Positions 14,062-21,094 of a stretch of DNA of 32,104 bases are shown here, in pieces. A model generated the notes under the pieces. The model was not told where the DNA came from and ran no database searches. It saw only the letters and a list, made by a program, of their open reading frames with translations. The first letter of the stretch is position 1. Every line of letters begins with the position of its first letter. The position numbers were made by a program, and so were the translations under genes. This stretch comes from Bacteroidales bacterium (lineage in GTDB: Bacteria; Bacteroidota; Bacteroidia; Bacteroidales; F082), in the NCBI GenBank assembly GCA_017537965.1, contig JAFYJV010000006.1:1-32104 (forward strand). The letters are read 5' to 3'.

Positions 14062-14982
14062 TTATTTGAGACCCAATATTGCAGCGATGAGTGCTTGGCG
14101 TGCATACACGCCGTTTTGGGCCTGTTGGAAGTAATAGGCCTTCGGGTTGGCATCGACGTCCACGTGGATCTCGTTGACGCGTGGCAGCGGGTGCAGGATG
14201 CGGCAGTTGGGCTTGGCGTTGGCCAGCATGGCGTTGCGCAGCACGTATGAGTTCTTCACCTTCTCGTATTCCAGCGGATCGGGGAAGCGCTCGCGTTGTA
14301 CGCGGGTCATGTAGATGATGTCGGAGTGGGGGATGACATCCTCCAACTCAGTGAACTGTTCGTATTCAAGATGTGCGTCCTTGATATGTTGTTTCACGGT
14401 TCTCGGCAGCTTGAGTTCGACGGGGGAGACCAGGTTGAACTTGGCGTTGAAGTGGCTCATGGCTTCCACGAGGCTGTGGACGGTGCGGCCGTATTTCAAG
14501 TCGCCTACGAGGGTGATTTCGAGGTTTTCCAGTGTGCCTTGGGTCTTGCGGATGCTGTAGAGGTCGAGCATGCATTGTGTGGGATGCTGATTGGAGCCGT
14601 CGCCGGCGTTGATGATCGGCACCTTCGAGACTTCTGAGGCGAATCGGGCGGACCCGTCGATGGGGTTCCGCATGACGATGAGATCGGCATAGCTGGCCAC
14701 CATGGTGATGGTGTCGGCCAGCGATTCGCCTTTCTGGATGCTCGTTCCAGCAGTGCTGCTGAAGCCGATGACGTTGCCTCCAAGGAGTTGGATGGCGGTC
14801 TCGAAACTCAGCCTTGTACGTGTTGAAGGCTCGAAGAACAGCGATGCAATGATGCGTCCGTTGAGCAGGTTCTGATGCGGGTTTTTCTCGAAGTCCTCAG
14901 CGATGTCAAGGACATGGCAGATTTCCTCCGGAGTGTAGTCGCTGATGGAGATCAGGCTACGGTTTTTCAGTGAAATAGACAT
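14062..14982 (-). CDS. pyrB: Aspartate carbamoyltransferase catalytic chain
   Basis: PyrB joins carbamoyl phosphate and L-aspartate to form N-carbamoyl-L-aspartate, the first committed step of pyrimidine synthesis. The 306-residue product has the carbamoyl-phosphate loop STRTR at 53-57 (within FEPSTRTRLSFE), the HPTQCMLDLYSI segment and the aspartate-domain motif LHPLPRVNEI. Length is standard. A TAAATTTG box (15027-15034, minus strand) sits about 44 nt before the start. It leads the pyrB-pyrI-lemA group. Confidence 0.98.
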   Translation of the reverse strand: MSISLKNRSLISISDYTPEEICHVLDIAEDFEKNPHQNLLNGRIIASLFFEPSTRTRLSFETAIQLLGGNVIGFSSTAGTSIQKGESLADTITMVASYADLIVMRNPIDGSARFASEVSKVPIINAGDGSNQHPTQCMLDLYSIRKTQGTLENLEITLVGDLKYGRTVHSLVEAMSHFNAKFNLVSPVELKLPRTVKQHIKDAHLEYEQFTELEDVIPHSDIIYMTRVQRERFPDPLEYEKVKNSYVLRNAMLANAKPNCRILHPLPRVNEIHVDVDANPKAYYFQQAQNGVYARQALIAAILGLK

Positions 14983-15026
14983 GGTATAGGGATTTCCGGT
15001 GATACTTTTTATTAATCATCGGAATG

Positions 15027-15034
15027 CAAATTTA
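15027..15034 (-). promoter_or_regulatory. Candidate -7 box for pyrB
   Basis: The minus strand reads TAAATTTG, matching the Bacteroides -7 consensus TAnnTTTG, about 44 nt before the pyrB ATG. No good -33 TTTG is visible at the normal distance. Confidence 0.5.
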
Positions 15035-15119
15035 GGAAACATTTTGGTATGGTGGTAAGTTTTATGGAGAAAAACTTTTATAGTTGTTCGTCCTTGCTTT
15101 TAGCCGTTGGTCCTAATTA

Positions 15120-15151
15120 TTTGGTGGAATGGTTGATTATGCCTAATTTTG
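15120..15151 (+). promoter_or_regulatory. Bacteroidota-type promoter for the M13 peptidase gene
   Basis: TTTG (15120-15123) and TAATTTTG (15144-15151) are separated by 20 nt, exactly the -33/-7 layout described for the Bacteroides primary sigma factor. The leader to the ATG at 15256 would be roughly 95 nt. The rest of the 14983-15255 gap shows no other clear structure. Confidence 0.75.
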
Positions 15152-15255
15152 CACTCAAAATCATTCAAATTTCCATCTCGAGGCTGTAACTTTTTCGAAT
15201 AAAAATCGTATTACTTGTGTTTAATACATGAACAAAATCTAAAACTCAATTAATA

Positions 15256-17304
15256 ATGAAAAAAACAAACGCGATTGCCATATTGTTTTTATGTATTATG
15301 GCAGCAGGCTGCGGACAAAAGGCAGTCGAAACAACCCAATCAAAGAGAGAAGTTTTCCCGGCTATCGAGTTGAGCAACATGGACACCACCATCAACCCTG
15401 CGGACGACTTCTTCCGCTATTGCAACAACAACTGGCTGAAGAACAACCCCATACCCGAGACGTATTCCACATATAGTGCCTTCCACGAAATAGGTGAACG
15501 TACTGAGTTGCAGATTCAAGAAATCATCGATGAGGCTTTGCAGGACAAGGATGCCAAGCAAGGCAGTAACGTACAGAAAATTCGCGACTTCTACAATGCT
15601 GGCATGGACACAGCGGCCATCAACGAGCGTGGATACAGCGAGTTATTGCCCTATTTTGAGAAGATCGACCAAGTGAACGACAAGTCGCAGCTTCCCGAAC
15701 TGGTTGGCCTGCTCCAATATGACGGCTTCGGCTGGCCCTTGTTTCAGGCTGGCAGTTACGCCGATTTTAAAAATGCCGAAAGGGCCATTATGATAGTCTT
15801 CCAACCCGAACTCGGACTTCCTGACCGCGATTTGTACCTCGTTGAAGAAACACAGGAAATGCGTGACAAGTATGTGGAACACATTGCCAACATGTTCCAA
15901 CTTACCGGCACCGATTCCACCCTAGCAACGCAAAAGGCGCAGAATGTCCTCGCTTTTGAGACCGAACTCGCCAAATTCTCGATGCCGCTCGAGGAATGTC
16001 TCGACCCCACCAAACTCTATCATCTAAAAAGTCGCCAAGAACTGCAATCCTCAATGCCTGTCTTTAACTGGGACAACTTTTTCGATGCCACTGGAGCACC
16101 TGCCTTCGATAGCCTCAATGTAGGCTCACCCGACTATTTCACTGCTCTCAACGGCATCATCCAGAACACCGACCTCGGCACCATTAAGGATTATTTGAGG
16201 TGGATGGTCATCAACTACAGCGCTCCTTCGCTTAGCGAAGACCTGGTTACCGAAGACTTCAATTTCTTTAAGAAGTACCTCTATGATGTGGAAGAGCAGA
16301 ACCCACGCTGGCGTCGTGTCCTTAACAAGACTTCTGACTATTTGGGCGAGGCCATCGGGCAACTTTATGTGGAGAAATACTTTTCCGCCGAAGCCAAGGA
16401 ACGCATGCTTAACCTTGTCGGCAACCTGCGCATGGCATTGAGAGAACGCATCAAGAACCTCGACTGGATGAGCGACGAGACCAAAGCCAGAGCCATCCAC
16501 AAGCTCGACTGCTACAATGTGAAGATTGGCTATCCCGACAAGTGGCTGGATTACAGCAGCTATGAAGTTACGCCGGATTCCTATTTCATGAATATACGCC
16601 GTGGCAAACGCTTTGATCATGAGAGAGATATGGCCAAGATAGGCAAACCCGTTGACAAGGGCGAATGGGATATGAATCCACAGGAGGTCAACGCCTACTA
16701 TAACCCCGAATTGAATGAGATTGTGTTCCCAGCTGGTATCCTTCAGCCTCCGTTCTTCAACATGGACGCTGACGATGCTGTCAACTACGGGTCCATAGGT
16801 GTGACTATCGGACACGAGATGACTCACGGCTTCGACAACATGGGGCGCATGTACGACGAGAAAGGCAACCTCAACAACTGGTGGACCGACGAGGACGATG
16901 CCAAGTTCACCGAACGCACCAAGCAACTTGTGAAACTGTTTGACGAGTTCGAGTTGAATGGACTCCACATCAACGGCAAGCTGACCTTGGGTGAAAACAT
17001 TGCCGACCTTGGTGGCCTCAATGTGGCTTGGGATGCCTACCAGATGACCGATGAGGCCAAAGCCAACAAGAGCATTGACGGCTTCACGCCAGCCCAGCGT
17101 TTCTTCATCAGCTACGGCACCACATGGCGCCGCAACATGCGCGACAAAGCCCTTGAACGCCGTATCAAGGAGGATGTGCACTCACCCGCCGAAGCCCGTG
17201 TGAACCGTGCTCTTGGCTCGATGCCGCATTTCTATGAGGCCTTCGACATCCCGGAAGGAAGCAAGATGTATATTGCTCCAGAAGAAAGAGCTGCCATTTG
17301 GTAA
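15256..17304 (+). CDS. M13 family metallopeptidase, lipoprotein (PepO/neprilysin-like)
   Basis: This is a zinc endopeptidase of the neprilysin/PepO family, 682 residues. An N-terminal lipoprotein signal ends in the lipobox MAAGC, so the enzyme should be membrane-anchored in the envelope. The zinc motif HEMTH lies at residues 520-524 and the third ligand motif ENIAD at 580-584, both intact. The N-terminal M13 domain (from about residue 40, with PADDFFRYCNNNW) and the C-terminal signature (ARVNRALGSMPHFYEAFDI) are complete. It has its own promoter and ends 20 nt before the first copy of the hairpin repeat. Family membership is certain; the substrate is unknown. Confidence 0.96.
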   Translation: MKKTNAIAILFLCIMAAGCGQKAVETTQSKREVFPAIELSNMDTTINPADDFFRYCNNNWLKNNPIPETYSTYSAFHEIGERTELQIQEIIDEALQDKDAKQGSNVQKIRDFYNAGMDTAAINERGYSELLPYFEKIDQVNDKSQLPELVGLLQYDGFGWPLFQAGSYADFKNAERAIMIVFQPELGLPDRDLYLVEETQEMRDKYVEHIANMFQLTGTDSTLATQKAQNVLAFETELAKFSMPLEECLDPTKLYHLKSRQELQSSMPVFNWDNFFDATGAPAFDSLNVGSPDYFTALNGIIQNTDLGTIKDYLRWMVINYSAPSLSEDLVTEDFNFFKKYLYDVEEQNPRWRRVLNKTSDYLGEAIGQLYVEKYFSAEAKERMLNLVGNLRMALRERIKNLDWMSDETKARAIHKLDCYNVKIGYPDKWLDYSSYEVTPDSYFMNIRRGKRFDHERDMAKIGKPVDKGEWDMNPQEVNAYYNPELNEIVFPAGILQPPFFNMDADDAVNYGSIGVTIGHEMTHGFDNMGRMYDEKGNLNNWWTDEDDAKFTERTKQLVKLFDEFELNGLHINGKLTLGENIADLGGLNVAWDAYQMTDEAKANKSIDGFTPAQRFFISYGTTWRRNMRDKALERRIKEDVHSPAEARVNRALGSMPHFYEAFDIPEGSKMYIAPEERAAIW

Positions 17305-17322
17305 AAAGCGATAAGAATGAAT

Positions 17323-17363
17323 AATCCGCAATTCGGGCGAAGGCTTGGGTTGCGGATTTTTTT
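17323..17363 (+). terminator. Hairpin repeat copy 1, terminator of the M13 gene
   Basis: The 32-nt core (17325-17356) folds as TCCGCAA-TTCGGGC-GAAG-GCTTGGG-TTGCGGA, extended by two A-T pairs. T7 follows at 17357-17363. It begins 20 nt after the peptidase stop codon and works as a plausible intrinsic terminator. It belongs to the five-copy family described in the findings. Confidence 0.85.
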
Positions 17364-17364
17364 G

Positions 17365-17372
17365 TACCTTTG
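17365..17372 (+). promoter_or_regulatory. Candidate -7 box for the flavodoxin gene
   Basis: TACCTTTG matches TAnnTTTG, 18 nt before the ATG and immediately after the terminator U-run. No clear -33 element; that region would fall inside the hairpin's 3' arm. Confidence 0.6.
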
Positions 17373-17390
17373 TCGCAAAACTGATTCAAA

Positions 17391-17906
17391 ATGAAAAAGG
17401 TACTAATCATTTTGGCGGCCGTCTTGAGTTTCAGCCTGACTGCCTGCTCACAAGGAAACAACAAAAAGGAAAACAAAGAAATGAAGACATTGGTAGTTTA
17501 CTTCTCGGCCACGGGGACCACCAAGGCCGCTGCACAACAGTTGGCAAAAGAAAAGAATGCCGACCTTTACGAAATCACCCCAGAGGTACCCTACACCGCT
17601 GCCGACCTCGATTGGCGTGACAAGACCTCCCGCTCGACGATTGAGATGCAAGACAAGACTTCGCGTCCAGCCATCAAGGGTCGCTGTGAGAACATTGCCG
17701 ACTACGACACAGTGTGGATTGGCTTCCCCGTGTGGTGGTACACTGCCCCAACCATTATCAACACCTTCATTGAGGCCCATGATTTGAGCGGCAAGACGCT
17801 CAACGTGTTCGCCACTAGTGGCGGCAGTGGCGTGACAGGATCGGCCAATGACTTGAAGAAGGCTTATCCGCAATATACATGGGGCGAGAGTCGGTTGATG
17901 AACTAA
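17391..17906 (+). CDS. Flavodoxin-family lipoprotein
   Basis: This is a 171-residue flavodoxin-like protein, an FMN-binding electron carrier or small reductase. The N-terminus is a lipoprotein signal ending in LTAC, followed by a Lys/Asn/Glu-rich linker, so the domain should be anchored outside the cytoplasm. The flavodoxin domain starts at about residue 31 with the FMN phosphate loop YFSATGTTK and contains GFPVWWYTAP, which lines the flavin. The partner is unknown. The YjbR/MmcQ gene starts 5 nt after its stop, so the two form one unit. Confidence 0.9.
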   Translation: MKKVLIILAAVLSFSLTACSQGNNKKENKEMKTLVVYFSATGTTKAAAQQLAKEKNADLYEITPEVPYTAADLDWRDKTSRSTIEMQDKTSRPAIKGRCENIADYDTVWIGFPVWWYTAPTIINTFIEAHDLSGKTLNVFATSGGSGVTGSANDLKKAYPQYTWGESRLMN

Positions 17907-17911
17907 TTGTC

Positions 17912-18262
17912 ATGAATATTGAAGCCTTTCGTGAATATTGCCTTTCATTAGGCGATGTCGAGGAAAAGTTGCCCTTCGCCAAGATGCCGGGTGGTGACAC
18001 GGTGCTGGCTTTTTATGTCAAAGGTCACACGTTTTGCTATTGTGATATCGACGACTTTCGGACCGTCATTGTGAAATGCCAACCTGAACGTATCCCCGAA
18101 TTGATTGAAAGCACCAAAGGGATATGTCAACCCGATAGCCATTTCAACGCCAAGTATTGGATAGGTCTTGAGATGCAGGTCATTGAAACAGAAACACTGA
18201 AAGCGTTGGTCGCCAATTCATACGAGATTGTAGGGGCAAAGTACAAGAGAAAGCGCAACTAG
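17912..18262 (+). CDS. MmcQ/YjbR family protein
   Basis: This is a small cytoplasmic protein of 116 residues in the YjbR/MmcQ family, which has a double-wing fold sometimes annotated as DNA-binding; the function is not established. Visible features are the N-terminal MNIEAFREYCLSLGDVEEKL with PFAKMPGGDTVLAFYV, and the C-terminal HFNAKYWIGLEM segment, as in the family. A longer frame from 17879 would overlap the flavodoxin gene, so ATG 17912 is chosen. It is followed by hairpin repeat copy 2. Confidence 0.88.
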   Translation: MNIEAFREYCLSLGDVEEKLPFAKMPGGDTVLAFYVKGHTFCYCDIDDFRTVIVKCQPERIPELIESTKGICQPDSHFNAKYWIGLEMQVIETETLKALVANSYEIVGAKYKRKRN

Positions 18263-18272
18263 GTTTGAGCAT

Positions 18273-18315
18273 AATTCCGCAACTCAGGCGAAGGCTTGGG
18301 TTGCGGAATTTTTTT
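18273..18315 (+). terminator. Hairpin repeat copy 2, terminator after the YjbR gene
   Basis: AATTCCGCAA pairs with TTGCGGAATT, and the inner arms CTCAGGC and GCTTGGG pair around GAAG, giving a long continuous stem (18273-18310). A T7 run lies at 18309-18315. The A in CTCAGGC turns a G-U pair of the other copies into A-U, so pairing is kept. It starts 10 nt after the stop codon. Confidence 0.88.
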
Positions 18316-18380
18316 GTTTAAAACTTCCGGACAATAAAACGCCCTGATTTGCAGTTCCATTAGAAACAAAGCATACAATA

Positions 18381-19955
18381 ATGAAACGACTTTTGAATTG
18401 TTGGTTAATCGTCTCGCTATCGTTGCTGTTGGGTTGCGCCAAGGACAACATCATCCTCATTGACCCGATTGAGACCGACGACAACGAAGACCTCATCGCC
18501 AACACTTCCTTTTCGCAAACGGTCAGCGTGGCATTTTCAACGGATGGAAACGCCACAGTCACTGGAGATAATGAAGACTTCTCGGTGACCGTCAGCAGCA
18601 ATAATGTGACCATCGTTTACAACGGAGAAGAATATGTGATGTATGAGCTTTCAGGGACCGCCAACGATGGCTTTTTCAAGCTCTATAGCGCGAAGAAACA
18701 AGGCATCACGTTCAATGATGTGAACATCACCAACCCCAACGGTGCGGCCATCAACGTGCAAGGTCCGCAGTCGGAGCCGAGCAAGGGCAAACGCACTTTC
18801 ATCGTTTTGAAAGGCGACAACAACCTTGCTGACGGCACTTCTTATACGGATACACCTGACGAGGAGGACGAAAAAGCTGCGTTGTTCGGCGAAGGCCAGT
18901 TCATTTTCAGCGGTACGGGCAGCCTCACCGTAACGGCAACGGGCAAGTCGGGCATCGTTTCCGACGACTATGTGCATTTCCTCGGGGGCGACATCACCGT
19001 GAAGATGACAACTGCTGCCTCAGTCAGAGGAAGCGACACCCTTAAACCTGCTTGCGTCAGAGGAAAAGACTATGTGAAGATGACCGATGGCTCATTGAGC
19101 CTCACCAGCACAGGAACGGGCGGCAAGGGCATCAGCAGCGACGGCAACGGCTACTTCTATGGTGGCACTGTCATTGTTAACGTCACAGGGAGTAATTTCG
19201 GCTCCAGCGGCGGTGGCGGAGGTTTCCCTGGAGGCGGCTTTCCAGGGGGTGGCAGCAGCTCCAACGGTATCTCGGCCAAAGGCCTTAAATTCGACGGGAA
19301 CCTGATCTTCAAAGGCAGCAATGTGGTGGTGAACTGCACCGCCCACGAGGGTATCGAATCCAAGGGCACCCTTTCGGTTTCAAGTGGCGAGGTGTATAGC
19401 CATTCCCAGTCGGACGATGCTATCAACTCAGGCGGCAACCTCACCATTTCGGGCGGGTTGGTCTGCGCCTACAGCCAGGGGAACGACGGCCTCGATGCCA
19501 ATGGCAACTGCTACATCAAAGGCGGTGTGGTGTATGCCATCGGCGCTAGCTCCCCTGAAGTGGCCGTTGACGCCAATTCCGAAGGCGGATACACGCTTTA
19601 TCTCACTGGCGGCACCTTGGTGGCTATCGGCGGACTGGAAAGTGGTTCCTCGCTTACACAGAGCTGCTATTCGGCCTCTTCATGGTCGCAAAACACATGG
19701 TTCGGTTTGACTATCGGCTCAACGGCTTACGCCTTCAAAACCCCTTCGAGCGGCGGAACGCCATTGGTTGTTTCAGGCAGTTCAACACCTTCCTTGCAAT
19801 CGGGCGTGAGCGTCTCCAACGGAACGGAATGTTTCGAGGGAATGTTTTATTGCAATGCCTCGTTCAGTGGTGGTTCCTCAGTCAGCCTTTCGTCCTATTC
19901 AGGCGGCAATGGCGGTGGAGGAGGACCTGGAGGTGGTGGACATGGACCTTTTTAA
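18381..19955 (+). CDS. Cthe_2159-like carbohydrate-binding surface lipoprotein
   Basis: The product is a 524-residue lipoprotein; its signal ends in LLGC at residue 19. The rest is rich in short beta-strand repeats such as SDDAINSGGNLTISGG and GNDGLDANGNCYIKGG, the pattern I recognise from the Cthe_2159 family, whose founder is a beta-helix protein that binds acidic polysaccharides. A Gly/Pro-rich low-complexity loop (about residues 270-296, with FPGGG repeated) interrupts the domain, and another Gly-rich stretch forms the C-terminus. It is followed 20 nt later by a DUF2490 gene, a likely partner. Family call fairly firm; ligand unknown. Confidence 0.78.
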   Translation: MKRLLNCWLIVSLSLLLGCAKDNIILIDPIETDDNEDLIANTSFSQTVSVAFSTDGNATVTGDNEDFSVTVSSNNVTIVYNGEEYVMYELSGTANDGFFKLYSAKKQGITFNDVNITNPNGAAINVQGPQSEPSKGKRTFIVLKGDNNLADGTSYTDTPDEEDEKAALFGEGQFIFSGTGSLTVTATGKSGIVSDDYVHFLGGDITVKMTTAASVRGSDTLKPACVRGKDYVKMTDGSLSLTSTGTGGKGISSDGNGYFYGGTVIVNVTGSNFGSSGGGGGFPGGGFPGGGSSSNGISAKGLKFDGNLIFKGSNVVVNCTAHEGIESKGTLSVSSGEVYSHSQSDDAINSGGNLTISGGLVCAYSQGNDGLDANGNCYIKGGVVYAIGASSPEVAVDANSEGGYTLYLTGGTLVAIGGLESGSSLTQSCYSASSWSQNTWFGLTIGSTAYAFKTPSSGGTPLVVSGSSTPSLQSGVSVSNGTECFEGMFYCNASFSGGSSVSLSSYSGGNGGGGGPGGGGHGPF

Positions 19956-19975
19956 GAAGTCAGAAGTTAAAAGTT

Positions 19976-20806
19976 ATGAGAAGAAAACACGTTTTTATAT
20001 TGATGCTGGGGCTGGTTTTGCCCTTGATGGCATTTTCGCAGACGGATGTCGCCCTCGATCCTGAGTTTGGCGGGCGTGTGGCTGTTTCGATGGATAAGAA
20101 GATTACCAAAGGCCTGCATGTCTCTCTGGAAGAAGAGGTGCGTTTCGACAACAACTTCAGCAGTCTGGACCGCCTACAAACGACCTTGGGAATCAGCTAC
20201 AAGGTGCATCCGTACATCAAGTTAGGATTGGGTTATGCCCTTATCAACGGCTACGGGACCAATTCGGAGTCGTTCAAGAACCCACGACACAGGTTGATGG
20301 CAGATGTCACAGGTACACTGCATCTCGGCAACTGGAACCTTTCTTTGAAGGAACGTTTTCAAGTGACGCGTCGCACAGGTGACTTCAATGTGTATCAGAA
20401 TCCTCAAAACGCGCTGACGCTGAAGAGCCGCCTGAAAGCCCAATACAAGGGCTTCGGCAAGGTGCAGCCATACGCCTATTTCGAGGTGCGCAACTACTTC
20501 AACGCACCCGTTATTGAGGCAGCCTACGACGGCAGCGTTTATGTCACCTTGGACGACTATTCCGAAGAAGGCGAACCAGGCTGGTTCCTGACAGGCTTCA
20601 ACGGCGGCTATGTCAACCGCTTGCGTGGTTCATTCGGCGTGGATATCCGATTAGACAAGCGCAACACCTTGAATTTCTATTTCTTGGGCGATTATCTCAT
20701 GGACAAGGTGGTGGACGCCAATGCCGAAGGTACCAAGTTGAAGTCCTACACCAAGGAAACTGGCTTCAGAGGCTGGTTCGGCGCAGGATACGAGTTCGCG
20801 TTTTGA
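19976..20806 (+). CDS. DUF2490 family outer-membrane protein
   Basis: The product has 276 residues. A signal peptide (about 1-22, ending MAFSQ) is followed by alternating amphipathic beta-strands such as LGISYKVHPYIKLGLGYAL and a C-terminus ending in aromatic residues (WFGAGYEFAF). This is typical of a small outer-membrane beta-barrel and matches DUF2490. The frame is open upstream to 19682, but that part lies inside the preceding gene. The ATG at 19976 gives a clean signal peptide. Function unknown; pairing with the Cthe_2159-like lipoprotein suggests a shared envelope role. Confidence 0.82.
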   Translation: MRRKHVFILMLGLVLPLMAFSQTDVALDPEFGGRVAVSMDKKITKGLHVSLEEEVRFDNNFSSLDRLQTTLGISYKVHPYIKLGLGYALINGYGTNSESFKNPRHRLMADVTGTLHLGNWNLSLKERFQVTRRTGDFNVYQNPQNALTLKSRLKAQYKGFGKVQPYAYFEVRNYFNAPVIEAAYDGSVYVTLDDYSEEGEPGWFLTGFNGGYVNRLRGSFGVDIRLDKRNTLNFYFLGDYLMDKVVDANAEGTKLKSYTKETGFRGWFGAGYEFAF

Positions 20807-20814
20807 CGAATGAA

Positions 20815-20855
20815 TCCGCGACTCGGGCGAAGGCTTGGAGTGCGGGATGTTTTTT
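20815..20855 (+). terminator. Hairpin repeat copy 3 after the DUF2490 gene
   Basis: TCCGC pairs with GCGG(G)A, and the core CTCGGGC-GAAG-GCTTGG is conserved. Two or three mismatches occur in the middle of the stem. TG and T6 follow, up to 20855. It starts 8 nt after the stop codon and is probably a terminator of reduced strength. Confidence 0.7.
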
Positions 20856-20879
20856 GTGCATTGATTAAATAAAAAGCAC

Positions 20880-20887
20880 TACTTTTG
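20880..20887 (+). promoter_or_regulatory. Candidate -7 box for the riboswitch operon
   Basis: TACTTTTG matches TAnnTTTG just before the riboswitch. TTTG at 20853-20856 is a possible -33 element, but the 23-nt gap is slightly long. Confidence 0.6.
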
Positions 20888-20896
20888 CCGCTGGAT

Positions 20897-21050
20897 TCGG
20901 GTTCTTCAATTGAAGATTAATAGGGAATCCTGTGTAAATCAGGAGCTATGCCCGTAGCTGTAAGTCCCCCAAGGGCCTGTGGTACCTAAGTCACTGATAT
21001 TCGTTATCGGGAAGACGCCGCAGGCTGGGACAAGCCAGAAGACCTGCCCG
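20897..21050 (+). promoter_or_regulatory. Cobalamin riboswitch
   Basis: Conserved blocks of the adenosylcobalamin riboswitch appear in order. They are GATTAATAGGGAATCC (20915-20930), the TGTGTAAATC-type segment, GTAGCTGTAAG, AAGTCACTG, CGGGAAGACG, and the B12 box AGCCAGAAGACCTGCC (21033-21048). The 5' GGTTCTTC can pair with GAAGACC to close P1. It lies 44 nt before the CoA-transferase ATG. Such riboswitches normally shut off expression when cobalamin is plentiful. Confidence 0.93.
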
Positions 21051-21066
21051 TTTCCAAATGATTGAC

Positions 21067-21086
21067 AACTTTCGGGAACAAAAGTT
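21067..21086 (+). promoter_or_regulatory. Putative riboswitch expression-platform hairpin (L13-like)
   Basis: AACTTT (21067-21072) and AAAGTT (21081-21086) enclose an 8-nt loop containing CGGG (21073-21076). The loop can pair with CCCG (20951-20954) in the riboswitch core. The hairpin ends 8 nt before the start codon, so it could control translation initiation. Inferred by analogy with class-I cobalamin riboswitches. Confidence 0.5.
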
Positions 21087-21094
21087 AGTGAAAC

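Noticed and set aside
16126-17181. 351-codon frame antisense to the M13 peptidase gene
   Set aside because: Shadow of a well-supported gene with intact zinc motifs on the other strand.
19204-19257. Gly/Pro-coding low-complexity tract as a DNA repeat element
   Set aside because: It is in frame, keeps mixed codons and fits a Gly-rich loop of the protein, so it is protein-level low complexity rather than a DNA element.
19682-19975. Upstream extension of the DUF2490 frame
   Set aside because: Lies inside the preceding lipoprotein gene in another frame; the downstream ATG at 19976 gives a proper signal peptide.
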